From: Sitta carolinensis | Lineage: Eukaryota > Chordata > Aves > Passeriformes > Sittidae | Direction: 5' to 3' | Length of the DNA: 64,000 bases | Assembly: GCA_032173965.1 (NCBI GenBank) | Contig: JAVUNC010000005.1 | Span: 47,478,501 to 47,542,500, forward strand | Shown: piece by piece, positions 36,216 to 50,068 of the stretch | Layout of the letters: each line of letters begins with the position of its first letter | Position numbering within the stretch: position 1 is the first letter of the stretch | The notes under the pieces: generated by a model | Database searches by the model: none | Told to the model about the DNA's origin: nothing | The model's input: only the letters and a program-made list of their open reading frames with translations | Position numbers and translations under genes: made by a program

Positions 36216-39200
36216 ATTATAGAATCCTAGAATGACTTGAACTGGAAGCGACCTTAAAGATCAAACCCCCCTGCTATGGGTAGGGATCAAACCCCCACTA
36301 GACCAGGCTGCTTAGAACCCCATCTGATCTGGCCTTGAACACTTCAAGGAATGGGCCATCCACAACTGCACTGGATAACTTGTTCCACTGCCTCACCACC
36401 TTCACAGTAAAGAATTTTGTCCTTATATCTAAGCTAAACCTACTCTCAGTTTGAAACCATTCACCCTTGTCCTGTCACTACACGTTCTTGTAAATTGCCT
36501 CTCTCTTGTATATTCCCTTCAGATACTGGAAGACCACAATTAAGTCACCCTGAAGCCTTCTTTTTTCCAGGCTGAACAATCCCAGTTCTCTCAGTGTTTC
36601 CTTGTAAGGAGAGGTGCTCCATCCCTTTAATCATTTTGGTGGCCTCCTCTGAACTTGCTCCAACAGGCCTTTTCGTGCAGAGGACTCCAGGGCTGGATGC
36701 AGCGCTGAAGGTGGGGTCTCACCAGAGCAGAGGGGCAGAATTCTCTCCCTCACCCTCCTGCCCACACTGCTTTGGATGCAGCCTGGGATACAATTGCTTT
36801 CTGGGCTGAGAGTGCACATTGCTGGGGCATGTCCAGCCTCTTGTCCACGTGCACTCCCACGTCCTTCTGAGCAGGACTGCCCTTGATTCCTTCATCCCCC
36901 AGCTAGTGTTGATACTGGGGGTTGCCTCAACCCAGGTGCAGCACCTTGCACTTGGTCTTGTTAAATCTCATGAGATTTCCATGTACCCACTTCTTGAGGC
37001 TGACCAGATTGCTGTGGATGGCATCCCATCCTTCAGGTGAATCAAGAGCACCACTCACCTTGGTGTTGCCTGCAAACTTGCTGAGAGTGCACTTGATCCC
37101 TTCATCTCTGTCATTAAAGAAGACATTAAATAGCACTGGTCCCAATACAGACCCCTGAGGGACACCACTGGTCACTGATGCCCACTGGGACTCTGAGCTG
37201 TTGATCTCTACTCTCTTTATGCAACTGTCCAACCAATTCCTAATCCATCAAATCTATCACTCTCCAGTTTGGAGAGAAGGGTATTGTGTAGGACTGTCAA
37301 AAGCCTTATATCTCAAAAGTGTTACATATAAATAACATCCTCAGCCTGTCCCAGGGAGGAAGGAATCACTCCATCAGAGAAAGCCACTATGAGGTTGGTC
37401 AGGCAGGACTTGCCCTTTGATGAAGTTGTGCTGGCTGTCCTGAATCACCTCCCTGTCTCCTGTGTGCCTTAGCACAGCTTCTAGGAGGATCTGTTCCATA
37501 ATCTTCCAGGCACAGAGGTGGGGCTGACAGGTTGATAGTTTGTAGTGTCCTCCTTTCTGCCCTTTTTAAAGATATGTACAATGTTTCCCTTTTTCCACTC
37601 ACCTGGTGTTTCACCTGACAACCAGCTTTTCAAATACCATGGAGCATGACTGAGGAATTACATCAGCAAACTCTCTCAGGAATCTGGGATGCATCTTTTC
37701 AGATCCGCAGACTTGTGAACATTCAGGTTCCTCAGGCATTCATGGACCTGATCTTTGCATGTAGTGGGAGGGGCACTTGCCTGCCCCAGTCCCCATCCTG
37801 TCATCCATCCACTTGAGAGGTGTGGGAAGAGAGATTGCCATTGAAGACTGAGGCAAAAAAATTGAGTACCTCACCTTTCTCCTTGTCCATCGTTAGTTAT
37901 TTGCCAGCATTGTTATGGTGGGGGTGCACCTTCTTCGTCCTTCCTTTTCTGGTTAACCTACCTATAGAAGCCCTTCCTGTTATTCCTTGTGTTCCTTTAT
38001 AGGTTTAGTTCCAGCTTTGCCTTGGCCTTCCTCAAACCATCCCTGCACAACTGAACTTCATCCCTATACTCTTCCCGTGTTACCTGTCCTTGTTTCTACC
38101 ACCTGTGTCTTTGTTTCTTTCCCTTTAGTTTGACCAGGAGTTCCCTACTCAGCAATCCAGTCTCTTGCCTTCCTTGCTCAATTTCTTGCTCCTTGGAATT
38201 GCTAGCTCTTGAACTATGGAAAACTTCTGTAAAAATCTGCCAGCTCAGTTCTGGTCCTGTGTCCTTGAGGGCAGTCTCCCAGGGTACCCTATGACTATCT
38301 CCTTGAAGGGCTGGAAGTTTGCTTTCCTGAAGTTCAGGGGCCTAACTTTACTCCTTGCCTGACCTGTATCCCTCAGGGTTGCAAAATCCACCAAAGCATG
38401 ATCGCTCCAACCTGGGCTTCTTCCTGTCTTGACATCCCCAATTAGTTAATTTACACTGGTGATCATCAAATCCAGTATCAGGTTCCCTCTGGCAGGACTA
38501 TCACCTGGCTCAAGAAGCTATCCTCTATGCATTGCCTGGATTGCCTGCAGCTTGCCCTTGGTACTTTCCCAGTAGATGCTGAGGTGGTGAAGTTGCCCCC
38601 AGGGCTGGAGCGTGTGAGCAGGATGCCTCCTGTAACTGGGGCAAGAAGGCTTTGTCAATAGGCTCCCCTTGGTCAGGCAGCTGTAGCAGACCCTAGCCGC
38701 AAGGTTCCTTTTGTTCCCTCAGTGCCTGATTTTTATCTGCTATCTTTCAGCCTGCTCATGGCTGTTCTTCAGAGACAGCTCTTCGCTCTCAATGCACCTC
38801 TTGATGTAGAGGGCAACCCCTCCATCTCTCCCTCCTTTCTGTCTCTTCTGAACAGCTCATAGCCATTGATATGTCCAGTCACACAATTTGTACCACCAAG
38901 TTTCAGTAATGGCAACGGGATCATAACCAGCGGCATAGTGGCTTCCAACTGCTGATTGTTGCCCATGCTTCATGCTTTGGTGTAAAAACACCTTGGCCAG
39001 GCTGTTGGCTGTGTCATCTTCCTGGAGAAACACACCTTACCTTAATTCCTTTATTTCCCTGCTGGTGTCCCTGTTGGCTTCTGTTACCTCAGGAGTCCCT
39101 GGCTCACTTCGGTAAGACTCCAGGTGTGCCCCAGTGTGGCCAGCAGAGTCATGGGCAGAGTGCCCTCACTAGCACACTGTCCCTCTAACGTTTGCATCTC

Positions 39201-39345
39201 ATCCCACAGCTTGCCAAGGAGAAGCCTAATACTGTCCCCCTCCTGAATCAGAGTTTCAAGCTCTATATTGTGTCTCATACAAACACAGTATCCTAACATG
39301 ATGCAGGGCTCCTCTGTGTAACACCCATAAGAGAAATCCATTTAT
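36216..39345 (-). mobile_element. CR1-type LINE, about 3.1 kb, antisense to TCF20, decayed
   Basis: Read on the minus strand it runs from a possible ORF1 remnant through most of ORF2 to the 3' end. Endonuclease traces are visible: INGYELFRRDR at about 38.85 kb, DQGEPID at about 38.67 kb and a SDHALVDF-like piece at about 38.39 kb. The linker (ELLVKLK, KAKAKLELN) lies at about 38.0-38.15 kb. Reverse transcriptase pieces follow, including VPQGSVLGPVLFNVF near 37.15 kb. The catalytic FADD box is changed to FAGN at 37065-37076. The 3' end, at about 36216 on the + strand, has the CR1-typical TATAGAATCCTAGAATGA junction and no poly(A). Stops and frameshifts are frequent, so it is inactive. The 5' limit is approximate. 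Confidence 0.9.
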
Positions 39346-42300
39346 CACCCCTGTGACAAAAAATGGAATAGGTTTTCTTCTAGCATTTTTCTTTTCCTAT
39401 TGTAGCAAGCTGTTGTGCTGGGTTCTCCTCTGCAAGCAGTATATCCTCATCCCTTCAGCTCACAGAGGGTTACATGCAGCACTAAGATGGCCATGGGTAT
39501 TCAGAGGTGTGCCTGCCAGAAGCCATCCCCAGGCAGTGGAAAGGCTCTGTTGAGCTCAACTCTCCTGCCCTGCTGCCTGAGGAAAGCCTTCTGGCTCACA
39601 CAGCTGATTTCCTATGCTTGCTGCATATGCTTTTTCTTTACCTCCTCTGTGCTTTGCAAGTTCATTTTCTCTTTTTTCCTCTGACATGCAGTTCGTTAGT
39701 GTTGCTGCCATGGAAAAAGCAGATGTGCAAATCAAGTAGCTGCTTCGTACCAGGAACAAGTAGAGAGATGTGTGCATGGACACACAGGAATGTAGCTCTT
39801 GGATTTTGTCTATGGGTAAGGAAGGACATTAGCATATGGTATATGAAGGGTCATGATCCTGGAAGTGAATAATTCATGTATGTAACTCATTCTGTGCAAA
39901 TGAAATACTCGCAGAACTAAAAATTACTTAAGCTGTCTGTGGTACCGACAGGGTAAATATGCACCAACTTAAACTGAATCCATACCATTAAGTGAGTTGA
40001 AATATTTTCTTTAGACATCCGGCTCAGTTGCTGTTGTTTATGCAGCACTCTGGTGTAGAAATAGGAAACTTAAACCTCTGGTTAAAGGCCATTGATGTAG
40101 AGGTAGTGATATAAGTAACCCATCCCATGTTTCTTCTTCTCACACAAGCTCACCTATTTTTCATCACATGAAAGCTCATTATGGATTTTTTCCCCTGAAC
40201 ACCTGCTTCTCATATGCTTTCTGGAACCAGAAGATAATTTTTCCTGCTAAATTGTTTCTTGTATGAATAAATGTCTGTCTTACTGCAGTTTTTTTGACAA
40301 CTGCCCCACAGTCAATCGCAAGAAAGACTTTTTATGTATGTGGAGATGCTCAAAGATCAAATTGTACCAGATGCTCTAGAAGAATTCCTGAGAAGGTATT
40401 ATCTTAAAAAGGCTTATCAAACTGTGAAGTGACTCTCCTGAGCTTTGAGCTTTCCTTAAAGTCTGTTTTCACCCTGGACTGAAAATGGTGTTTGTTATCT
40501 GCTAAGCAGCAATCCAGGTTGTTTCCAAAGTGCTAGAATCTGTCTTTCTTGAAAGCAAAGAAAGTATTCCTTTTACTCTGCTATGCTTTTTGGTTCTGAG
40601 AATGTGATCCAATTGGGCTGCTTCAGATGCAGAATGGCTTAATCCTTCTCCTTATTTCAAGGCTCAGATTAGATACCACAGCAGATGAACCTAACTGCCA
40701 AGAAGTCTTCTCTCTCATAAACTGTTAATGCATAGTAATGGTGCTAAGTGACCTTCTTGCAATTAGACTTTTTTTTCCAATGATGATGAAGTCTTAAACT
40801 GAAAAAATGCCACCTCCTTAGTTCTAAGGGATCCTGTTGCTTATAATAATAAAATGTTTTCTTTCAAATACTGAAGGTGGCCAGAAAGTTTCCTGTCTTG
40901 TCTATTTTTTTCACCATTTTTCTAATAATGAAAAGTTCATTTTCATGGAAGATAAAGTATTGGTTACTTTTGAAACTGGAAGAATTATGGAGTCACTTTG
41001 GTAGTTGTCAGCAGTTTTAATGTTCATTAGAATTGATGGTCTTTATTCTTGGTATTAAATATATGAAGCTGTAAATGAAGAGAAGAACAATGCAGAGAAC
41101 ATTCTTTGTATTAAGTTGAATCCAAGATAGTTCAGCTATTGTTTTCTAAAAAGCTGTTCACTAGGAGGTGGTATGCTGTTCCTTACAGGGCTTTTTTTGT
41201 AAGACATGTTTTTTTCCAAGGCAAAGGCTCTGGCCTAGCACATATATTAGTTCTGGTTGGGATGGGGTTTTTTGTTTGTACTTTTTTTTTCTTCTACGCC
41301 TGCTCTTATCAGAATTGACCTTGCTGAAGGTAAATGTAGCTTGTGTTCCTGCTGAGAGTGTTCTGTGAAAGGAAAGCTTGTTTATCCTCCTTCTAAAGAT
41401 CTCCTTTAAAAGGTCTAAAAAATGTAATGCTTTTCTCATCAATCTCTGCATCCCTCCCAGCTTGAGAAATCTTTTAATCCTTATACATCGAAAGAGGTCC
41501 TTGGAACCTGTTTCCTTTGTTGCTCCTTACTGAAAAGATCATCTTGGGTTTCAGTCAGGTGAACTTTATAGTAACAAATGGTGAAGGGTGAAACCTGTCC
41601 ATGATCTACAGTATAGCAGAAGATGATTCTGGTTTTTCTCACACCAGTCTGGAATTTTCTCTATCCAGCTCTCCATGGATTCTCTTTCAAAGCCTGCTGT
41701 TTACCCAAAGTGGAGAAGATTTAAGACTGTTAACAAGCCTGTTCTGAAGGTCTGACAGACTTTAGTGATGAGAAGTTTAGAACCTAAATGCCTGAAGTCT
41801 CTTTCTCTTCAGCTTGATATTTGAATTTCTCATGACTGTTGGGCAGTGGCAGCCTTGTGCCTCATGTTGAGTGTGTCTTTGTTAGTTGTAGTGTTAGAGG
41901 TAGGTTTGTGTGTTACCCATATTTCACAGAGAACAGCTCCTGATTTTACACAGGTAGGTTGTTCTTAAGACTCCTGATAGCTGACCTTCCACGGTATCTT
42001 ACTTGGAGGAAATTGCCTTTCTATGATACTTTGTTTATTCTGATGCTTTCATAGAACCGTTTTCTTTTGTTTACCTCTACCATTCTGGGCCCCAGCTGTA
42101 AATTGTGTAAAGAAAGGTGCCTGGAGGGATCACTAGGATTTAAGCTATTTATATTCTCTAATTTGGGAAATCAAAGCCCAAAAAAAAAGCTCACACACTC
42201 TATAAGTAATTGCTTATAAAAGTTCCCTGGCTGCATTGCTAATAAAGAGGCTAAGCCAGGGAATCGGTATGAACTGGGAACGTTGTGGAAGCTTAGCTAC

Positions 42301-44431
42301 CTTTGGCAAAACAAAGCAGAACAGTTTCTAGCCCCAGAAATATGAGTGCTCTAGTACCATACAAGTATAAAGGTATCAGTTCATTCTGAATGTCTCATTT
42401 GGCACAGGTGGGCTCTCTTATCCCTAAGCCACACCAGGAGGGAGTTGCTGTCATGAGGAGTGATCCTACTTTATCCTCTTTGCAAGCTGCTTGCTTCCAC
42501 TGTTTCACTTGCACTAGATCTACCACCTGTGCATTTGCACAGTGGGTTGATTTTTAGCCAGCTAATCCATCAGAAGACTAGCTTGGTGTGGGGGATCTTT
42601 ATGCCAGATGAGCCATCTGATTCTGCTTACCCTCTGAACCATGTTTGCTGCATCTGAGAGGGAGTGTGCTTTCCACTGGTAATGATAACCATTAGATCAA
42701 CTGAGCTGTAACATAAAATTGTGCCAGGTGCCACCAGCACTTGAAAGGGTTTTAGGTCTATGGTACTACTATTTTATAGTGTTGGGAGCAGAATGTTAGC
42801 CTTTTGTTCATCTTCTTTCTTTGTAGAGAAGAAAAACATGCAGAACCTAGTGATTTTTTTCTCCCCCAAGCCCATGCCCCACCCCAAACCAAAGCACGAA
42901 ACCAAAAAAACCCTCAAGTGAGGTTCTGTTACGTCAGGGTTCAACTGAAATAATAATCTGCTGCTTCAATAATAACATGCCTGACAACACACAGGAAGGA
43001 ACAGTTGTATTTCTACATCTAGAGCTGTATTAGTAGGGACACATTTTAAGAGTAGGAGGAAGTGACACTGGAGCTTTTTAATTTTTCACCGTGGGGAAAG
43101 GGAAACCAGTGTTGGGTATAAAATCACTGCCAGCAGTGGTTGGAAAAGGGTTGCATCAAGAACATTGTTTGCTTGTTTTTATCTCTGCAAACAGCTTTTA
43201 GTGTGGTTTAGCCCTTCAAATGAGGATTGCCACAGAACCTTGTGACACTTTCTACAATTAACCTTAAAGTGGCTGAATTCCTGGTTTTTACTGACAGACT
43301 GTGCCTAAATACCTAGTTGTCTGAGCTGGAAATGCACACACTCTAGTGTAATACTCATTTTCATTCCTCAGGAAATGGCAGCATCTTTAATATTCTTCTG
43401 CAGTGTTACAAAAATAAGAAAGCATGAAATTTCGGGGGGAGGAGAAATTCTGAAAGACAGCTGAATGATGAACTTCAGATTTGGTTTTCTCAGAAAGGCA
43501 TTGCCATCTGCTGCGCTACTGAAACTCTGTGCTGTCATGACTTCTGGTCTGTAAGTGTTCCTCCACAGAGAGGAGAGCCTGGGAGGAGCCCCTGTTGTAT
43601 CTCAGTTCACTGCCTTCCTCTCTTGGGGACCTAGAAGTATGAATCACTACTGCTGCAGCACTTGGTAGCTCACAGCAGCTCTGTACATTGGTGCCACAAG
43701 CCTTAAATGCTAAAGGGCTTAGCAGGCAGAATCCACATGTGTATGTCTGATGCAAATATTTCAGAATCTTAAATTATCAGAAGCCAGTAATTACATTTGT
43801 GAAGTTGGTTTTCTTTGGTTTTGTTGTGAATAGAAGTGAGGTAAATTTGGTGCAGCCTATTGGTAATTATGGACTGCAGGCGATAGAAAACACATTTTAG
43901 CACATTTTAGTTGAGGTCTCAAGGATAAAGATGATGCTGGTAAGAGGAAAGACTCCAGTATCGGCCCCTTTGTAACGGGGAAGAGAGAAGATGCAGGGAA
44001 GTACTTTCTGTGCATCTTTACTAGCAGACTCCTTTGTCATTAGTTTATCCCAAAGTACAGGCATTATATCTGTGCTTGCATGTGGTTTTATATTTTACTG
44101 TTTGTCTTGCATGAGGAGTGAGGAAAGTGGAAAATAGATTTACTGACAATGGAGTGTTGGGAAAGAATGGGATGTTTCCCCACTTACATTAGATGTAGCC
44201 AAGAGCACTGGAAACTTGTATGCAAAAAGCAGCTTGCTCATTCCACAGTTGCCTTTCTGTAACTCATCAGGGATCCTCATAATCTGTGTACAGTTTTAAT
44301 TTAAAAAATACATTTAACTAACTTAATTTTGAGGAAGCTCTTCCAAATGTGAATGGGCCTTCTCTGTGCAGGAGGTTTCTAGACAAAGCTTTAGAGCTTT
44401 TTGTCTGGCTTGTCCACAAGCTCACAGAGTC

Positions 44432-44458
44432 TTTTTTTTTTTTTTTTTTTTTTTTTTT
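44432..44458. repeat. Poly(T) tract, T27
   Basis: A simple homopolymer lies in the intron. No associated retrotransposon body is recognised. Confidence 0.85.
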
Positions 44459-45246
44459 GTAAGATTTCAATTGCCTATTACCATAGGGGTGCCAAACTCT
44501 TACTAAATTTTCAATAGTGAGTGAATGCAATCCATTTATGTGTCATTTTAGCTTGAATCTTTTAAAGCTGTGCTGGTAAAAAGCTTGTTAAGATTCCCTA
44601 AAATTTTGGAGGAGGGTTGTTGTGTTGTTGGTGTTTTGTTAACTTAAAATGAACCAATTTTTTAACCTTAGACTAATTCCAGGTGGTTGTGACTTCAGCT
44701 GTATTCCTTTAGCTTTGTTAGAAGAACACTACTAGCATGCCTCTGTATTTAAAATGGTGTATATTTGATTACAATCAGGAAAAAAATGCAGACTTAAAAG
44801 TGTTTTCTCTGAGTTTTGGGGAAAAAATCATCTTTTTTTTGTCTTTCATCTGTAAAAGATGAAAGTTTACTCAGTTTGAAAAGAGGTCAATTTCTGAAGG
44901 TATGAATTTATGACTTTCTTTTATATAATGTTTAATGGATTATTAGAATTTGTTCTATCTTTTGCAAGACCTTTTTAAATAAAAAAAAATCTAAATTTTT
45001 TTTCCATTTTATTTTTAAAATAAGCATTATATTGAATTCTTTGATCATTGAATAAGCAAGAATAATGCTTTAATTATACTAGTGTTCTACAATTGATAAT
45101 AAAGGGAAGCTCTGCAAGCATGGCAATGCAAACCAAACTTACGAAAAGTTAACTGCACATAAGGCTTTATGAAGTAGCCAGATTGGGATAGGAATTCTGC
45201 AGGCAAAACTGGGACACTTACTGATGGTTGTATGAAATTACTTTAA

Positions 45247-45657
45247 AATCATGAATTCACAGGATGGTTTTGGGTTGGAAGAGACCTTACAGGAACACCT
45301 TCCATTAGACCAGGTTGTTCAAAGCTATGTCCAACCTGGCCTTGAAGACTTCAAGGGTGTAAGGCATCCACAGCTTCTCTGTACAGCATTCCAGTGCTTC
45401 ACCCTCACAGTAAAGAATTTCCTCCTAATACCTAATTTAAACCTCTCCTCTTAGTTTAAAACCGTTCCCCATTGTTCCATCACTGGCTGCCCATGTGGGA
45501 TGTTGCTCTCCATCATTTTCATGAGCCCCTTTAGGTACTGGAAGGGTCTGTAAGGTCTCCCTGAAGCCTTCTTTCCAGGATGAACAGCCCCAGCTCTCTC
45601 TGTCTTCATGGCAGAGGTGCTCCTGCCCTCTTATCATCTTTGTGGCTTTGTAGAAAG
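45247..45657 (-). mobile_element. CR1-type LINE 3' fragment, antisense to TCF20
   Basis: About 0.4 kb matches the 3' end of CR1 read on the minus strand. It begins on the + strand with a tail-like block close to 'GGTTTTGGGTTGGAAGAGACC' spacing, followed by the RT-proximal text also seen at 36.24-36.65 kb in the larger antisense copy, such as the TCACAGTAAAGAATTT block. It is heavily 5'-truncated, as most CR1 copies are. Confidence 0.85.
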
Positions 45658-48600
45658 CAGGTTTTTAACTTTCTTCTTTTCAAAAGTAGATTTTCATCTG
45701 TCCATTATAAACCTAGTTATATAACCTCAATATATTTTTTAATTAGAGAAATATGTTCTGAAAGAGGTTAGATTAATTTCCTAGATTTAGAAAGATGAGT
45801 AAAAATAAAACTGAAGTATGATGAGTATTCATGTAATAATTTTAGAAACTACAGCGAAATTATAACTAGATTTTTTGCCTTAAAGAATGTTACTCTGCAG
45901 AGACAAGAACTGGAGAAAAGAAGTTCTTTTTGTGCAGTACATTGTGCCTGAGGTTATGGAAGGAGCCAGAAAAGTAGTTTGGGTTCCCTGAATCTTAATC
46001 CCATCCTTCTTAGCTAATCTATAGTATGCCGCTCTTGCCCTGTTGTGCTCTGGCTAGTTTGTCGGCAGAGGAAATATTTTTCAAATAATTTCATGCACTT
46101 AGCTGGACTCTGTCTAGAGGATAGTCTTCATGGATAGAGCACTTTTGCAAAAAAGTTATTAATGAGCCTTCATTGTTATGGATTGGATCCCAGCCAGCTG
46201 CTTAGTGATTAAAGTTTAATTGCATGATGATTAGTTTTCATTAGTAAGCAATTAACATTTAACAGCAGTCTTGTATTGCTCAAGCTATGGGCAAGCATAA
46301 GTGGCTAGAGCCACGATGGGGGAGAAGGTCTGTAGCTGGAGATGTGGGCAGAGCTTTTGGGAATATGGGAATAAGAATTCTGAGGTAAGTTCATCTCATC
46401 AGCTTGTTCCTACTGCAGCATTAATCCAGGAGGGTGGATGGGAGTGGGAAATGGAGCAAATGTCCAGAAGAGCACAGACTGCACACTGGGCACAGAGACT
46501 GGCTGTTGATTAGCCCATGTGTAGTGAGTTAACTAAAATCATCCTGAAGTGAAGTCCTGAAAAAGCCCTTTGAAGTTCTGAGTTGCTCTCTCTGTAACAC
46601 TGGTTTTCATAGACTTGTCTCTGTCCTTATCACAAATAAAGCTCCTTTTTCAGAATTCCCCTCTGAATTGCTGAAATCCCCTTTTTCACTTTGATAGCAG
46701 CCCTTGATTGCTTTGTGCCCCTGTGGGGTAGATTAGGAGGAAGATGAGTGTAGGGCAAGGGCTGGGAAAAGGGGAATGGATGAGGGTAGAAGGAGGTAGG
46801 AGTGTTGCAAAAGGTCAAGGCTTCTTTGCTGTTAGAGGTACAGAAGAGTGAAGAGTGCCCCATGTAAACCATTTCTGCTTCACTGAGGAATCTGTTGTGG
46901 AAATGAAATATGATGGTAACTTCATCCGGGCTAAATTAGGGTTGTTAGAAACGGTCCTTCTTGTCCACACCTCCCCTTCTGCTGCAGTAGTGCTCTGTAA
47001 CTGAACCGAGTTAGGAAGCTGATCTAGCCTGCAAATCCTTCCCTCACCCCATTCCCATTTTAATCAGGCTAATTTTTTGGATGGATTAGCTTTCTTGACT
47101 TTCAGTGTCAGTACTGATACAGAGAAATGCTAGACATAGGAGGGGGCTGCATGCTGTGCAAGAACAAGATCAGGTCTTAAAATGATTTGGAAATGGTGGG
47201 CCTGGTCAAGATCATGACTTCAGATGGACAGTTCTTCCAAAATTATATTACTAGTTATGCAAAGTAGTAACTTTAAAAAAGGAACAGTTTAAAGTTTGTC
47301 TAAGGTGGTTCTCAAATGTATTTATTTGTTACTGATGTCAAATACGTCCATCTAATTGTGTAGACATAGGAATAGATAGGGGGGTTTCTTTATTGTGATG
47401 ATCCCATGATGCAGAAGCACTAGGAACTAGATGCTCCCTCCCCTCCCCTGGCCTAATTTGCCAGCAGGAGTAGCCTAAAACAGACGTTTCCCTCCAGATG
47501 AAAGGTCTCAAGTAGCTACAGTTTCTTCTGAGAAATTCTTTTAGTGCTCAGTGTGTGACTTGAATAGTGTAGATCTACTTAAGTTGTCTTCAGACTTGCC
47601 ATAGGAGTAGAAATACCAGTGTAGGACCTGGTCTGAAGTTCCAACCCAAGGCACAAGACAGTGCTGAGTGGCAAAGCCTTCCCAGGCTCTGGGTGTTGCA
47701 GCTGCACTGTTTGTCACCACCTGAGCTACTGGTGTTAAAAATAGATTGCATACGCCTTCCTGAGATCTGGCTGCACAACTGATTGTAGCCTAAGTACAGC
47801 CAGGTTGTAGCCAGCTGATTGTTGTTTGGGTCATAAGTTTTCCTTCTGTTTGAGAAAATATTAAAAGTTGATGTTAGAAAGTGGTGGTGCAGTCTTCATT
47901 TACTAGTGATTTCCCTCCCCCTCTCCATTTCTAGCTTCTTTTCTTTCGATTTGTGCTCAGAACTAGGAGACTCAACTCAGCTGAATTTCTTTTTCTCATG
48001 GCCACTCATTTCACAACATGGTATTGTTGTTACTTTGTACTAGACTGCTGTTAATTGCAGCTTTTCTTGTGCTTCCAAATCCTTTATTCTTACTGAGAAC
48101 TCACACTTGCTAAGTTTCAGAAAGTTATTGATGATTAAAGGCAGCTGACCAGCTTCATGAAAGACTTACTGCTAGGGGAGGGGAAGGAGGAGGAGGGCAT
48201 CCTGGCATGAATCTCTGATATGGGGACTTTCACTGAAGGATACTGCTGCTCAATGTGAAACTTAAAAGGAAAATAAAAACAGTGGGTGGGGATGGGAAGG
48301 AAAAGCAAGTTCATGTACTTGAGTTCAGGTATGACAGCTGTGAACTTTTTTGACTTCGTGCCCATGCTATTAGAAATTGCCTGCATGGCCTTTGACAAGT
48401 CATGTAATTATTCTGTAAAGTAGGCTTTAAGACCACTTAATTTATGACCATTAAGACAAATTTGTAGGGTGCTTTGAAAGTACAGTATGTGTTTAAGTTG
48501 TCACAAGTTCTCAATTAAATTGGAAAATTGGGGAGCAGATACAAGATTTCATGGTTTAGTTGCATAGATGTAATGGCAGGAAGTTAAAGTTTGTTCGTTA

Positions 48601-48852
48601 ATCATTTAGAGTCAGATCCAAAAAGATAATAAAAATTGTTTGTAATGTGTTCATTTGCTGTTAGCTTTCTCTTTTGTTGTAAAAAGTTAAAATGCTGTAA
48701 ATACTAATAGCAATGTACTTGTCCTATATGTAAATTTATTGTTATATTTAATTGTTAAGATTTTTCTTGGGGAGTAACTCTCCAAGTTAAATTTAACCAC
48801 TAAAATTTCAGAGTTGACACAGTTCTTAACTGATGCTTTCCAGAAAACCAAC

Positions 48853-48870
48853 TTTTTTTTTTTTTTTTTT
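48853..48870. repeat. Poly(T) tract, T18
   Basis: A simple homopolymer in the intron with no further context. Confidence 0.8.
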
Positions 48871-49491
48871 AATGTTAACTTTAGAAAATTGTTTAGAAAA
48901 TTCCAATACTCATGTTATAGGTACATAAAACTTTTTACAAGGTTTTTTTGTGCAGTCTTAAGTCCTATACTTAATGCAATTATTCTTCCTTTGAAGTGTT
49001 ACATTTTAGCATTGGGAAGTAAAAGGATTCTTTAGTGATGCCACGTGGTACCACTCTTCTAAGCTGAAACTTTCAAGGGCTGTTCCTGGGAAACAGGAAT
49101 TATGAATAGTTACCGATAAATTCTGTTTCATGGACAAATAGCTACAAGGGTAATGCCAAAAGAAGAATGTCTATTCTGAAGCTGTTTTAACAAAGAAGTC
49201 TTTAATGTTGACTCTTCTGCTTTTGCACTATAGCCTTCAGAAGATGAAGGAATAAGTAAGAAGAGGGTGTGTTTATGTAAAATAAAAGAAAAACAAAAAT
49301 GCCTGTATCCTTTGATTTTTACTTCAGGTGAAAAAAAGATTGAAATTTCTCTTTGATCTTGTCCAGTGATTTATTTCTAGTAATCTATGTCTCATCCCAG
49401 CCCTTTTTCATAGCATAGATTGATCTAGATATGTAAAACTGAAGGTGTGGCTTCCCAATGAATAATATTAATGCCTTTACCATGATTCAGC

Positions 49492-49556
49492 AGTGTTCTG
49501 AGCCCAGAACACTTTCCCTTCAGATCTCAAGAGAACCCCATCTAATCCTTAGATGG
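49492..49556. repeat. Two adjacent perfect small hairpins
   Basis: AGTGTTCTG and CAGAACACT form a 9-bp stem with a 4-nt loop (49492-49513). CCATCTAA and TTAGATGG form an 8-bp stem with a 3-nt loop (49538-49556). Only 24 nt separate them. The function is unknown, and they could be part of a degraded repeat. Confidence 0.6.
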
Positions 49557-50033
49557 AGGAAGCCCTTTTCTCTGGGGAACCACATTATGTCTCTCCATTA
49601 AAGAAACTACTGCCACTACCTCAGCTGCTGTGTAATATCCAGCTGGACTTGAGCTGCTGCTATTTATATGTCCTGCCTCTTCTAAACTGCTGTGATCTCA
49701 TGCTATGTTTTCCTGTGTTGTGTCTGTGACCAGTCCACAGACACTACATGTTCTTGTATAGATTCACTTTAGAATTCATGAATAGTACCTATTATTGCAA
49801 TGGGCAGATTAAGCAGCATATATATTATTATGGTTTGGGGCGGGGGATGTTCATGATGATGATTGAATAATGAAATAATGATTCCTCTCAACCCATTCAA
49901 ATTTTTGGCCAGTGAATATTACTTTACATAGAGCACCTTCTGTGTATCTGAGGACATTTCACCAATATGTACTAATTGTCTCCTTTCCCTCGACTGTGAT
50001 TGATGATTTATTGCTGTGGTTCATAAGATTGTA

Positions 50034-50036
<3 letters not shown>

Positions 50037-50065
<29 letters not shown>
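50037..50065. repeat. (TA)n microsatellite
   Basis: About 14.5 perfect TA units. It is a simple repeat, probably length-polymorphic. Confidence 0.9.
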
Positions 50066-50068
<3 letters not shown>

